A stretch of 64,000 nt of DNA, taken from assembly GCF_009193325.2 (NCBI RefSeq), contig NZ_CP059856.1, forward strand, positions 5,146,001-5,210,000, read 5' to 3'. This document shows positions 25,777-35,555 of the stretch, in pieces. The stretch is from Bacteroides zhangwenhongii (GTDB taxonomy: Bacteria; Bacteroidota; Bacteroidia; Bacteroidales; Bacteroidaceae). How positions within the stretch are numbered: the stretch's first letter is position 1; each line of letters opens with the position of its first letter. The position numbers were made by a program, and so were the translations under genes. The notes under the pieces are model-generated. The model searched no databases. It saw nothing but the letters and a program-made list of their open reading frames with translations, and was not told where the DNA came from.

Positions 25777-26547
25777 TTATGCCGCAGGATCGGGAGCCTC
25801 TCCTCCTCCGCCACCTTCGTCGCCACCAGAGCCAGAACCGCCTCCTGTGTCGGGTTTCGTGCCGACGTAAAAAGTAGCAATGGTGATTCGGGGTGTTTTC
25901 AGAAGAGTGCTTCCTGCATACTGTGTCGTGATGGTGAGGGTGTATTCGCCATCCGCCAGCCCGGCAGGAACGATGAATGTGAGTTGCGACGGGTTGTTAA
26001 CCGCCAGCATATTAAGGTCGACAGGTGTGGTTTGTTCTTTACTGTCGGTGATAGTGATTCCGACGGAAGAATCCGTGCCTGCAATTTTCAGCATACGACC
26101 GTTGACGGTGAACGGACGACCTGCAGTGGCGGTAGCAGGTGAGAAACCGGCAACGTACATCACGCTTTGACGTTCGCCCAATATGCTGATGGAAGTTTCC
26201 GCAATGGCCTCACGCAATTCTTTGTCTTGGGCAAAGGAGACGTAGACGGAGTTTTTGTCGGGATTCCATCGTCCGCCATCAATCACTCCGCGAAGTTGTG
26301 CTACGGCATGGTAAAGACCGGTGTTGACACTATATCCGCTAAGGATGAGGTTGCCTACCACACGGTTGTAGAGCTTCACAACGTGTTCGATGGTTTCGGG
26401 GCGAAGCCCTGTATCTTCCTTGTGCATCTCGTCGAGGATGTCCTGCAACGAGAGATTACCGGACGATTCGAGCTGACCGATCTTATCATCTTTATTGTCG
26501 ACGGTTACAGTGTTGTCGACTAACCAGATTTTCAATACATTCTTCAT
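25777..26547 (-). CDS. HU-like DNA-binding protein with DUF4469 (Ig-like) domain
   Basis: This 256-residue protein has an N-terminal HU-type domain (about 1-125, starting MKNVLKIWLVDNTVTVDNKD, with GYSVNTGLYHAVAQLRGVI) and a C-terminal Ig-like domain matching DUF4469 (about 130-225). It ends in a Gly/Asp/Glu tail GGGGGEAPDPAA. Proteins with this HU-plus-Ig architecture are abundant in Bacteroidetes and are presumed to bind DNA. It has no signal peptide. The terminal EAPDP motif recurs in the HU-like protein at 60465-60929. The 111 bp upstream hold no recognisable consensus promoter. The cellular role is unknown. Confidence 0.82.
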   Translation of the reverse strand: MKNVLKIWLVDNTVTVDNKDDKIGQLESSGNLSLQDILDEMHKEDTGLRPETIEHVVKLYNRVVGNLILSGYSVNTGLYHAVAQLRGVIDGGRWNPDKNSVYVSFAQDKELREAIAETSISILGERQSVMYVAGFSPATATAGRPFTVNGRMLKIAGTDSSVGITITDSKEQTTPVDLNMLAVNNPSQLTFIVPAGLADGEYTLTITTQYAGSTLLKTPRITIATFYVGTKPDTGGGSGSGGDEGGGGGEAPDPAA

Positions 26548-26658
26548 GATTCAAATTATTTAGTAATTATAGATACTGGAATTATAAAGTCCAACTCTGC
26601 TCAAACATAAAACTGCTCTTATAAACAGTTCTTACATAAATAGAGGGTACTTTTCAAT

Positions 26659-28200
26659 TTACCAATCTTTGCGGAAAGCATAATAACCCTCTGCCGCCTG
26701 CGTCTCCATTACCTGCACGCGATAATAAGGATATTCGTCATTATTATTATCATGAAAACAACTTAAAAGCCCCCCAATACCCTCGACATTTGCAACTTCC
26801 TGTATATAGTCTCTATAAGGAATATTTTCCGCAACGGCTACTTTTCCTAGCCCCTCATTTAAAGCAATTACCCTAGATTCAGCTATCAAATTCGCAAAGA
26901 ACTCGCTTTCTTCACTCATTCGCGGCTTTATATAAAAGGAAATGCCCCCATATCGCTCTTTTGTAACTCCTGCTATAGGTTTACGTTCCGACCCATTTGC
27001 CCACGGATTAACCGCAGTATCCCACACAACATTCCATGCCAAATCAATATAATCACCTACTACAATACCACCTCGTTCTTTGTCCATCATTGCCGTAGTA
27101 CCTCCATCATCTGCAAGAGTCAACATGATGTCCGGCATCGCTTCACGTAGTGCCTTAATTAATTTAGGATAGGAGACTTCATCTACTTCCGGTGCTCCAG
27201 TCTTGTCGTACCCAGCACCTTCATCACGCAAATGAACACCATCCAATTGATACATATTCACAGCCACCTTGATTTGTGCCACAAAATCAGCAATTTGCAT
27301 ATCTGTCAGATTGGCAAAGCCTATACCTGTCCCTCCTCCTTCAATAGAAAGACAGACTTTAATACCCTTCTGCCTCAATGGTTGAATATATTGAGCATAG
27401 TTTTTCAACACGTGTTCCACATCCGGTGTTAATTTCAAAATCGCTCTACGGGAGGACTCGTCGTATTTCAACAAAGCTTTTCGCAAATTCACCACATCAA
27501 ATACAGGAACATTTTCGTAAATAGTTGTTCTATCCCGACGAGACTTCAGGTACTGTAATTTAGAAGTATATTGGTCAGCTATTAAAGGATTCATCATTTC
27601 GGTATCAATATACGTTATCACTGTATAAGGCTTCTTTGATCTGTCCTGACGTTCCATCTCCACTTGGCTGATATAATAACAGATATAACATTGATTACCC
27701 GTTTCATCTGTCGCTACTAATGGTAGTATAACAGTTGCTGCAGATTCAGTAAACAGATTCGTTGCGGTAAAACCTACCCGTGTAGAGAGTCTCTCACCAG
27801 CCGATATCTTCACTTTACCTCCGTCAGCAATAGTGAACTCGCCCACATCTCCTAAAACGTTAAAGAGCTTCACATGATAATATTTATTCTCTATCATAGC
27901 CTTTTGATCAGCGGTTAAAGAAGGTATAGCACGTATTGTAAAGGTCATATCATGTTCTGCAGGCTTTGCCAATTCCACATACACTTCATCATTCACCGCA
28001 TCTATATAATCATAGATAATAAAACCATTTTTCGGTGACGAGGTGCTCCACAAAAAAGCCGTTTCGGCAACTTCTTCCTTAGCAACCGTCGACTTTCCAT
28101 GTACTACATCTGGATTCACCAATGTCGCATCCTCTTCACAAGCCCCCATCACCAGAGCCAATAATACGCACAAAGAGATATTTTGTATTATTCGTTTCAT
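26659..28200 (-). CDS. GH18-like surface lipoprotein, catalytic motif lost
   Basis: This 513-residue protein has a lipoprotein signal (LLALVMGACEED, lipid Cys near residue 20), an N-terminal DUF1735-type domain (about 40-180) and a TIM-barrel-like domain from VITYIDTEMMNPL. At the place of the GH18 DxxDxDxE motif it reads LDGVHLRDEG (residues 320-327). The first Asp and the Glu remain, but the two central Asp are His and Arg. Loss of the Asp next to the catalytic Glu normally abolishes hydrolysis in GH18, so a glycan-binding role is more likely. It is the last gene of the ECF-controlled SusC/SusD operon, 34 bp after its neighbour. An alternative start lies 4 codons upstream. Confidence 0.8.
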   Translation of the reverse strand: MKRIIQNISLCVLLALVMGACEEDATLVNPDVVHGKSTVAKEEVAETAFLWSTSSPKNGFIIYDYIDAVNDEVYVELAKPAEHDMTFTIRAIPSLTADQKAMIENKYYHVKLFNVLGDVGEFTIADGGKVKISAGERLSTRVGFTATNLFTESAATVILPLVATDETGNQCYICYYISQVEMERQDRSKKPYTVITYIDTEMMNPLIADQYTSKLQYLKSRRDRTTIYENVPVFDVVNLRKALLKYDESSRRAILKLTPDVEHVLKNYAQYIQPLRQKGIKVCLSIEGGGTGIGFANLTDMQIADFVAQIKVAVNMYQLDGVHLRDEGAGYDKTGAPEVDEVSYPKLIKALREAMPDIMLTLADDGGTTAMMDKERGGIVVGDYIDLAWNVVWDTAVNPWANGSERKPIAGVTKERYGGISFYIKPRMSEESEFFANLIAESRVIALNEGLGKVAVAENIPYRDYIQEVANVEGIGGLLSCFHDNNNDEYPYYRVQVMETQAAEGYYAFRKDW

Positions 28201-28234
28201 AATCATATACATTTTAATAGTTATCTATAATCTC

Positions 28235-29530
28235 TCATTCCTGATTTACTTTCGGCACCTCAATGCCACTTGGCCATAAATCCACATCAGTCTTACTATA
28301 CACTTCCGTGTGGTCACTTCCTTTCCAGTAAGGAATTACCTTCGCATCATTCCCATGTCCGGTACGATCTACAACTTTCAAACCTGTCCCTTCGTCAAAC
28401 TTCCAGTAAGCACACAAGTTCGGTTCTTCCGTTGGATTAGGTATATCGTACATGTTCTGCCAAATTTGTTCGGCTGTCCGGGCTACACTCCAAATGCGAG
28501 CTTCACATATTTCGCCATCAAATTGGCGACTTATATCGTGTGATTCACCATAGGAACGACCAAAATAGAAATTAAAATCACCTCCATTTCCAAATTCATC
28601 ATCAGGTACCTTATCGCCTAAATTTATGCTAGTCAGATCACTCTTACCATGAGCGTTACTAATGCTTTGCAACTGCCCGTTCACATAGAAAGCAATAGTG
28701 GCATTAGCTAAATCCCATGTCAAAGCAACATGATACCATTCACCTGCCAGTAGTAATTTCTGTTTACTGGCTTCAGGAAATTTACCAAATGTGGACTGTA
28801 CTTGTAACTGTTGATTTGGAAAATTTGCATCACCAATACGCATCAGATAATATTGTTCGATACCCATAATAGAAGATATCTCTTTTTGGAAACTATTCAC
28901 ACGAATGATGGCTTCCATCGTAATGGCACTCAAGTTATTCACCACATCTGCCGTAGGGCTTCCCTTATCAAATCCGGGAACGGCAACGTAAACATTCTTC
29001 AGATTCATCGCTGTAGTGATAGCGCTGGAACGACGCACCAGATAATACATTGTACGTGAACCGTCCATCACTCCCACTCCTTCGGCTCCACTGATGGAAA
29101 GCGGACAGAGATAAGTAGCGTCAATCTCCAATTCATCGAGTTTGAGGAATTTGATACTGACTTCGTCGGACGTTATCTTTCCGGCAGGAATAGTAACGGA
29201 TTCCTGCGATAATTGATAATGTTCGGCAGACAACATTTCATAATGCGTGTCGTTCTTCGCATTATATATGGCAATCAATGAAGGGTCTACCTTGAGATTC
29301 ACCTTTACATCATCGCCCGAAGGATACGACAGTTTCACTGTAAACGTTTTCGTCTGGTTCGTCACCTTACGGTTGAAAGTGAACGTTTCCGCATTTTTAG
29401 TAGCAGCCACATTCAAGTATGCCGAATTGTCAAACGGTGAATGGTCGCTATAATCGGTATTGTCGCAGGCAACCGGCAAAAACAGGAGGGTTGCGGCTGC
29501 AAGGCACTGATAAAGTTTATGTATTCTCAT
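28235..29530 (-). CDS. DUF1735/LamG-domain surface lipoprotein
   Basis: This 431-residue protein has a lipoprotein signal (ATLLFLPVACDN, lipid Cys near residue 22). A DUF1735 domain follows (about 35-165, FTFNRKVTNQTKTFTVKLS). A concanavalin-A/LamG-type jelly roll comes next (about 175-400), with LAGEWYHVALTWD, FDGEICEARIWSVARTAEQI and LCAYWKFDEGTGLKVVDRTG. This architecture is common among surface glycan-binding proteins of Bacteroides polysaccharide loci. It has no glycosidase signature. It lies between two GH18-like genes, with 12 bp and 34 bp gaps, so it is translated from the same operon mRNA. Confidence 0.82.
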   Translation of the reverse strand: MRIHKLYQCLAAATLLFLPVACDNTDYSDHSPFDNSAYLNVAATKNAETFTFNRKVTNQTKTFTVKLSYPSGDDVKVNLKVDPSLIAIYNAKNDTHYEMLSAEHYQLSQESVTIPAGKITSDEVSIKFLKLDELEIDATYLCPLSISGAEGVGVMDGSRTMYYLVRRSSAITTAMNLKNVYVAVPGFDKGSPTADVVNNLSAITMEAIIRVNSFQKEISSIMGIEQYYLMRIGDANFPNQQLQVQSTFGKFPEASKQKLLLAGEWYHVALTWDLANATIAFYVNGQLQSISNAHGKSDLTSINLGDKVPDDEFGNGGDFNFYFGRSYGESHDISRQFDGEICEARIWSVARTAEQIWQNMYDIPNPTEEPNLCAYWKFDEGTGLKVVDRTGHGNDAKVIPYWKGSDHTEVYSKTDVDLWPSGIEVPKVNQE

Positions 29531-29542
29531 AGTTTACTTAGT

Positions 29543-30442
29543 TTAATGAACCGAAGCGGGATTCAAAAATTGAATGCCTCCACGAGTCTGTTTATAAATA
29601 ATATCAGCATCGTAATAATCGTCCGAAATATTGTAAATGGCAATGCCTCCCAACGGTGTCTCCATATGGAGAGCACTGTGAGCAGCTCCTGCAATGGCAG
29701 AACGGGTCACTCCATTATAATCAGTCAACGAGCCTTCGGGAGTGACAGCCAACAGCAGATGTCCGGGAGCAGTTTTGCCATATCCGGTAGCCAAAAGAAC
29801 TTCCGTTTCTATGTCGTAGTCATCGGCTGCTTCGGAAATATCAAGTACGAAATAGCTGAAAAGGCTACGTTGCGCTTCCGGCAACAGGGAAGGAGTTCCC
29901 TCGAAGACAAGCAAGCACGGTGTTTGTCCCAGTGCGTCAGTCAGCGATTTCAACGTTGCCGCATCTACCGCAGCAGAAGAAGCAAGCGTGACTCCGTCAA
30001 ATGTTCCTGCCCGCACGGCTTCAACAGCGGAAGCGATGGCGGCATTCAGTTTGTCTCCCAGCGTGCAATCCACATAATAAAGCACTCTCGTTCCGTAATC
30101 GGCACGTACCATTGCCATGTCTTCCCGGTCAAAATCAGTCAGTCGGTCGGCATTACGCATGGATACGATATCAATACTGTCCGGCAAGGAACGGAGAAAA
30201 AACTTTTCACTGGTAGCCTTGTCCGGAGCATTGTCAAGCCGGGCATAAACCACAGCATGCTTCGTTGCCTTATAAGCCCGAAGGTTCTGCGTATAAACGG
30301 CATATTGTTCCGGGTTCTGCTCCTTTGCTCCGTTGACATCCGTCTCATGAATTTCCATTTCCGTCCAATCGTCACAGGAAGTGGTCGCAGTCAACAGGAA
30401 AGCGGTCAGCAGACATACATTGAATATTGATTTATATTTCAT
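29543..30442 (-). CDS. Degenerate GH18-like lipoprotein of a SusCD locus
   Basis: This 299-residue protein has a lipoprotein signal (AFLLTATTSCDDW, lipid Cys23). The frame opens at 30547 inside susD, but the ATG at 30440-30442 is directly followed by the signal peptide. The size, the YYVDCTLGD strand and TFDGVTLASSA (residues 147-157) recall a GH18 TIM barrel in which the DxxDxDxE motif has become DGVTLASS, leaving only the first Asp. A hydrolase activity is therefore unlikely. It follows susD by 37 bp. It is probably a surface or periplasmic-face glycan-binding partner. The family call is weaker than for the 26659-28200 gene. Confidence 0.68.
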   Translation of the reverse strand: MKYKSIFNVCLLTAFLLTATTSCDDWTEMEIHETDVNGAKEQNPEQYAVYTQNLRAYKATKHAVVYARLDNAPDKATSEKFFLRSLPDSIDIVSMRNADRLTDFDREDMAMVRADYGTRVLYYVDCTLGDKLNAAIASAVEAVRAGTFDGVTLASSAAVDAATLKSLTDALGQTPCLLVFEGTPSLLPEAQRSLFSYFVLDISEAADDYDIETEVLLATGYGKTAPGHLLLAVTPEGSLTDYNGVTRSAIAGAAHSALHMETPLGGIAIYNISDDYYDADIIYKQTRGGIQFLNPASVH

Positions 30443-30479
30443 AATCTTATGGATTAAAAAAGGTTCTTGTAAAGAGCTA

Positions 30480-32090
30480 TTAGTTATTCTCAACCGAATG
30501 GTCTTTCGCGTCCCACCAAAGAGGCGTACCCGCAGCGTCAGTACCACCCAACATCTGTACGGCTTTGGCTATATTAGCACCGTTAGAGTTGTATTCATCT
30601 GCCGGATAAGGCAAGCGACGGGGACCGATAGCAACATTCACGCTATTGTTGGGATCTTTATTCTCTACGGCAGGAAGCAACCTCGGATAACCGGTACGAC
30701 GATGTTCCGCCCATGCTTCCAAACCTAACGGGAAAATGGCAATCCATTTTTGCGTAATGATGCGTTCCAGATTCCTCTCGAAGATTTCCTTTCCAGACCC
30801 CTGTTCCCAAGCAATCGTAATCTCGCTCACTGCATCCGCACTATAAGCACCCATCGGATCTACGTACTTCACCGGCTTCTTTTCTGCATCCTTCACATAT
30901 TTATCGGCTCCTTTAGCCCCGCGTTCATCGAACGAGAGAGCGATGGCTTTCTCATACAACGCCTGCGGCTCTCCGCCCATATTCCAACCGCGCAACGCAC
31001 CTTCGGCACGAAGGAAAGTCACTTCAGCGGCATTCATCCAGAGGTAAGGATCGGTACTGCTGATGATTTGTTTGGAATACAAATTAATCATGTCGTCTTT
31101 CTTCTCGGTGAAGATACCGATACGCACACCATAAAAATCGTTCACTTCCTGTTTCTCGCCACCCACTTCTACGGTATTGGTACCTTTCACAAACATAACG
31201 TCCAAGCGGGGATCTTCATATCCCTTCATCACGGAAACCATATCGGCACTGATGCGATAATCACTCCAATTATTGAACAACAGTTCGGAACGGTTCTCTG
31301 CCACATGGAGCATGGCATTATCTTCATTCGCTTCGATCACTCCCGCCGCTACGGCATTTTCTGCAATACGCTGCGCCTCCGTAGGGTTCACATAACTCAT
31401 GCGCATCGCTATGCGAAGCTGCATGGAATGAAGGAATTTGCGCCATTTGGAGATGTTACCGTAATACAGATCCTCCAATTTACGGAACGCTTCGGAAGAA
31501 AGGTCTTTATTCTCTTCCAACACTTTATCGGCCTCTTCCAGCTCCTTCAACATCTGCGTATATACCTGTTCCTGCGAATCGTATGGAACGGACAGGTTCT
31601 CTCCCAGATTGTCATTACTCAACATCTGCGAGTAAGGGATAGGTCCGTAAATATCCGTCACACGGTGCATGACGCAGACACGCAAGATTTTACCCAAAGC
31701 CAAAGCTACCGGATCATCCGTCACGCTCAACATCTTGAGGTATTGGGGATAAAGGTCGGTAATAGGATCGGCAAACGGGGATTTCAGCCATCCCTGTTCG
31801 GGGTTGAATGTAGAGAACTTCATTACCCATGTATCTACGATACCTTCCATATAGCCTCCGTAAGCACCGCCCACCATAGCATCCATAAACTGGTACAAAT
31901 GCTCGCGCGTCGGACTGACAAGTCCTTGCATCACTCTCAACGTTGCGCCGACGATATGATTTTCGCGTTGCATTTCACTATCATCCGCTTCATACATCTT
32001 GCGGTTTATATCGCTGTCGAAACAACCGGACAAGGGTAACAGCAAGAGCACCGAAAGAATGATTCTCTGAAGGTAATATATTCGTTTCAT
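30480..32090 (-). CDS. SusD/RagB-family outer-membrane lipoprotein
   Basis: This 536-residue surface lipoprotein (signal LLLLPLSGCFDSD) folds into TPR-like helices that cap the SusC channel and bind glycan. Typical SusD features are the N-terminal helical pairs (LGKILRVCVMHRVTDIYGPIPYSQ), SEAFRKLEDLYYGNISKWRKF, and the C-terminal NLERIITQKWIAIFPLGLEAWAEHRRTGYPRL and RRLPYPADEYN. The variant matches the SusD-like SusD/RagB subfamily that pairs with GH18/DUF1735 proteins. A start 9 bp further upstream (32099) is also possible, and it would sit only 5 bp after the susC stop. The substrate cannot be read from sequence, but the neighbours suggest a GlcNAc-containing glycan. Confidence 0.9.
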   Translation of the reverse strand: MKRIYYLQRIILSVLLLLPLSGCFDSDINRKMYEADDSEMQRENHIVGATLRVMQGLVSPTREHLYQFMDAMVGGAYGGYMEGIVDTWVMKFSTFNPEQGWLKSPFADPITDLYPQYLKMLSVTDDPVALALGKILRVCVMHRVTDIYGPIPYSQMLSNDNLGENLSVPYDSQEQVYTQMLKELEEADKVLEENKDLSSEAFRKLEDLYYGNISKWRKFLHSMQLRIAMRMSYVNPTEAQRIAENAVAAGVIEANEDNAMLHVAENRSELLFNNWSDYRISADMVSVMKGYEDPRLDVMFVKGTNTVEVGGEKQEVNDFYGVRIGIFTEKKDDMINLYSKQIISSTDPYLWMNAAEVTFLRAEGALRGWNMGGEPQALYEKAIALSFDERGAKGADKYVKDAEKKPVKYVDPMGAYSADAVSEITIAWEQGSGKEIFERNLERIITQKWIAIFPLGLEAWAEHRRTGYPRLLPAVENKDPNNSVNVAIGPRRLPYPADEYNSNGANIAKAVQMLGGTDAAGTPLWWDAKDHSVENN

Positions 32091-32104
32091 GTTCGTCATA
32101 ATAT

Positions 32105-35100
32105 TTAGAAGTTAATCTTAACGTTGAATCCTATGTTCCGGGTGCTCGGCATCATGAAATAGTCGATTCCCTGATAATAGTTGTTGGTAGTAGCCACTGC
32201 TTCCGGATCGAAAGGAGCCTTGCAATAGATCATCCACAGATTACGTCCCACAAGGGAAACGTTAATGTCGCATACATTGCCCAGCCAACGACGGGGAATG
32301 GTATAGCCTATATGCGCTTCTTGCAGGCGTACGTTCGTCGCGCTGTACGTATAATAGGTAGGAAGTCCGCTCTGCGAAGCCACTACGGAATAGAAACTCT
32401 GCGGGTTCACCTGACTACGGCCATTTACCCATGCGCCTCCGGCATCACGTGCGGCAGCCGATGTCTCGGACACTCCGTACAGATCGAGATAAGCTTGGGT
32501 AGCGGAGTAAACGATACCTCCCAAACGAGCGGTAACCAAGAATCCGGCATTGATTCCCTTATAAGTGAAGCTATTGTTCCAGGCAAGATTGGCCTTCGGA
32601 AGTACACTTCCCAACTTGATGTCACCTGCGTTATCAACAGCCGTCACATTGCCGTCATCATCAATCAGCACATTGCCGTTAATGTCACGTTTCAAGTCGG
32701 CATGTGTATAAAGATCACCCAGCGTGCCGCCTTCTTTCAAAATAAACTTCGCTTTACCGAAACCACGTCCTTCATTGGTTTTCAATTCCAGCTTGTCAAC
32801 GTTATAGATGACTCCGGTTTCCGGATGCACATAATTGCGCACCAATTCTACGATCTCATTCTTATTGGTAGAATAAGTAAAGCTGGTATCCCAACCAAAA
32901 TTTCCCCAACGATGATTATAAGCCAACATGGCTTCAAAACCGTAGTTACGTACATATCCGGTCTGCACATAGAGTTTGTCGTAACGCGCGGATACGGGAA
33001 GTTCGGGATCGAACGTCTGGTTGTACGTATTGGCATAATAGAACGAACCGCTCAACTTGAAATCTTTGAAAAGCGTAGCGTCCAGACCGATTTCCCAAGA
33101 ATCAGTACGTTCAGGATACAGTTTGCCGATAGGGAAGTTCTTTTGAGATTTCCAGTCCATGTTAGTCGCATCATACGAGTAGGTAGGATAAGTTAGGAAA
33201 CGGGGATAGGGATTACCTACGGAACTGAACGAACCGCGCACTTTCAGATAATCCACCCATTCCGGCATTTTTACCATCTCCGAAATGACGACCGACAAGC
33301 CGACCGACGGATAGAAGAAGGAAGCCTGCGGAGAATGTGTCAACTGCGAAGCCCAGTCGTTACGTCCCGTCAAAGTGAGGTAAAGCATACTCTTCCAACC
33401 AATCTCCGCACTGGCAAAGATAGATTCCGTCGCTTCACGCCAACCGGTCTGTGTGGCACGTTTCTTGGCATTATCCAAATCGTATACATTGAAAAGATTG
33501 GGAATTCCTGTTTCACGTATCGGGCCTGCATATCCCAATTCTTTGCTGGTGATACCGCTATAACTGGCTCCGATATTGGCAACAATCGTAAAGTCCTGAA
33601 TACGTTTGTTGATATTTATCAATACATCGGCGTATGTCTGCGAGTTTTGTCCGTTGTTCACGGTGTAATGCCCTTGCGTGCTACCATCGGTCAGTGTCGT
33701 ACTAGTGCTTGCATACAGCTTGCCTTCATATTCGCTGTGGGTATTGTCGATGCGGACACGGCCTGCCACATTCAACCAGTCCAGAATCTGATAACTCAAA
33801 CCTGCCGAAGCCATATAACGCTTCTTATTATTGAGACGAAGATTGCGGTAAGCTATCCAATAAGGGTTCTGCATACGCAAATCCCCCTCACCCTGCGGCC
33901 AGAACTGTACACTGATTTTGCGCGCCTCATCCCAACGCTCGAAGTTCTTGATTACAGAGAAATCATCTCCACGAGGAAAAAGATAGGCAGAAACCAACGG
34001 ATTGGAATACTGTCCCTGATTGGTCATATTCCGGTCGTTCTGAAGGATGTAGCTGGCACTGACATCCAGTTTCATTTTATCATTCAGGAAACTTGTCGTA
34101 TTGCGGAAAGTAAAGTTATACCGATTATACCTATTGTTGGGTACCATACCTGCTGAATTGACAGTAGCTACCGAAAAGAATGTCTGATTCTTGTCCGTTC
34201 CCGTAGATAAAGTCACAGAATTGGAATACACCGCGCCGGTATCGAAGAAATCGCTCGGTTCATATCCGGTCTGTGCGGCTGCATTCAACTTCGGCCCCCA
34301 GCTATAAATGCTTGAATTACCAGCTTTGCCGTTGCTTCCGGTTCCGTAGCGTCCTTGAAAATCCGGCATTTTGAAAGGTTTCAACCATTCAATGCCACTA
34401 GAGACACCGACCTGCAATTTCCCTACGTGTCCCTTTTTAGTGGTAATCACAATCGCTCCATTGGCGGCATTACTACCATACATGGCAGCTGCGGCAGCTC
34501 CCGTCAGTACGGAGATACTTTCGATGTCTTCGGGGTTGATGTCGGCAATGGCTTCGGTAGCTCCTTTTGAACCAAATTCCGTATCGCCTCCGCCACCGAA
34601 ATTGTACATTGGAATACCGTCGATGACATACAAAGCATTGCTGCTCTGCTCGATGGACTTTGTACCACGCATCACTACCCTGCTTGCTCCTCCCACACCG
34701 GAAGAACTGGTATTGATAGTAACACCCGCTACTTTACCATTCAGGCTGTTTACAAAGTTGGCGTCTTTAATTTGAGTCAGTTCGTCGGATTTCACCTGCT
34801 GCACATTGTAACTCAATGCCTTTTGCTCACGCTTGATACCCAATGCTGTCACTACGACTTCATTCAATAGTTTCGTATCCGAAGCGAGTTGCACGCTGTA
34901 CTTGTTCGCTCCACCCACTTTCAATGTCTTCGGAGTATAGCCTACGTAAGAAATACTCAACGTACTGCCTACCGGAGCTTCCAGCGAGAAGTTTCCGTCC
35001 ATATCGGTGATAGCTCCTATGCTCGTTCCTTCCACCAGCACATTCACACCGATGAGCGGTTCTCCCTGTTCATCCAGCACCTGCCCTGTGATACGTTTGG

Positions 35101-35467
35101 CAGACACTTGCTCCACTTCTTTCTTTTCTTGCGGAACAATGATGACATATTTGCCTTTCAACTGATAAGTATATCCTGTTCCTTTCAGGATTTCGGTGAG
35201 AGAGTTCTCCAATGTCGCTTTTTCCAGAGCCAGACTGATGGAGGCTTTGTTTTTCAACTGCGATTCGTTGTAGCCGACAGAAAGTTTCGTCTGCTTTTCC
35301 ACTTCTTTTAGCGCCTCAATGACCGATATGTTTTTCTTATGGATCGTAATCCGGGCACTGCTGTTTTGAGCAAAAGTGGGGATAGAAAGGAGCAGACAGC
35401 ACAAAAAAAGCATAAATACTCGGCTGATTGTCTGCTTATTGGCTATAAATTCATAAATTTGCTGCAT
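32105..35467 (-). CDS. SusC/RagA-family TonB-dependent receptor with STN domain
   Basis: This 1120-residue protein has a signal peptide (VFMLFLCCLLLSIPTFAQ), then an STN signalling domain (about 36-118). A CarboxypepD_reg-like domain follows (about 126-205, ITGQVLDEQGEPLIGVNVLV). The plug begins LNEVVVTALGIKREQKALSY and contains VIDGIPMYNFGGGG and GAAAAAMYGSNAANGAIVITTKKG. A 22-strand barrel ends NIGFNVKINF. The STN domain is the part that contacts a FecR-type anti-sigma factor, and such a gene lies 195 bp upstream with its ECF sigma. Together with SusD it imports a glycan across the outer membrane using TonB energy. Confidence 0.95.
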   Translation of the reverse strand: MQQIYEFIANKQTISRVFMLFLCCLLLSIPTFAQNSSARITIHKKNISVIEALKEVEKQTKLSVGYNESQLKNKASISLALEKATLENSLTEILKGTGYTYQLKGKYVIIVPQEKKEVEQVSAKRITGQVLDEQGEPLIGVNVLVEGTSIGAITDMDGNFSLEAPVGSTLSISYVGYTPKTLKVGGANKYSVQLASDTKLLNEVVVTALGIKREQKALSYNVQQVKSDELTQIKDANFVNSLNGKVAGVTINTSSSGVGGASRVVMRGTKSIEQSSNALYVIDGIPMYNFGGGGDTEFGSKGATEAIADINPEDIESISVLTGAAAAAMYGSNAANGAIVITTKKGHVGKLQVGVSSGIEWLKPFKMPDFQGRYGTGSNGKAGNSSIYSWGPKLNAAAQTGYEPSDFFDTGAVYSNSVTLSTGTDKNQTFFSVATVNSAGMVPNNRYNRYNFTFRNTTSFLNDKMKLDVSASYILQNDRNMTNQGQYSNPLVSAYLFPRGDDFSVIKNFERWDEARKISVQFWPQGEGDLRMQNPYWIAYRNLRLNNKKRYMASAGLSYQILDWLNVAGRVRIDNTHSEYEGKLYASTSTTLTDGSTQGHYTVNNGQNSQTYADVLININKRIQDFTIVANIGASYSGITSKELGYAGPIRETGIPNLFNVYDLDNAKKRATQTGWREATESIFASAEIGWKSMLYLTLTGRNDWASQLTHSPQASFFYPSVGLSVVISEMVKMPEWVDYLKVRGSFSSVGNPYPRFLTYPTYSYDATNMDWKSQKNFPIGKLYPERTDSWEIGLDATLFKDFKLSGSFYYANTYNQTFDPELPVSARYDKLYVQTGYVRNYGFEAMLAYNHRWGNFGWDTSFTYSTNKNEIVELVRNYVHPETGVIYNVDKLELKTNEGRGFGKAKFILKEGGTLGDLYTHADLKRDINGNVLIDDDGNVTAVDNAGDIKLGSVLPKANLAWNNSFTYKGINAGFLVTARLGGIVYSATQAYLDLYGVSETSAAARDAGGAWVNGRSQVNPQSFYSVVASQSGLPTYYTYSATNVRLQEAHIGYTIPRRWLGNVCDINVSLVGRNLWMIYCKAPFDPEAVATTNNYYQGIDYFMMPSTRNIGFNVKINF

Positions 35468-35514
35468 CTTCTTAGTATTAGTTTATACAGATAAAGTTAG
35501 ATTCTCGAATTTAG

Positions 35515-35533
35515 TAGCGTTTGTGTAACGCTA
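35515..35533. promoter_or_regulatory. 7-bp inverted repeat upstream of susC, candidate ECF promoter region
   Basis: TAGCGTT-TGTGT-AACGCTA lies 48 bp before the susC start. No full TAnnTTTG box is present (nearest is TAACTTTA), in keeping with use of the adjacent ECF sigma factor. The repeat could be its recognition region or an operator. This is inference. Confidence 0.4.
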
Positions 35534-35555
35534 ATAGTAAGAATTTCGATTTCAC

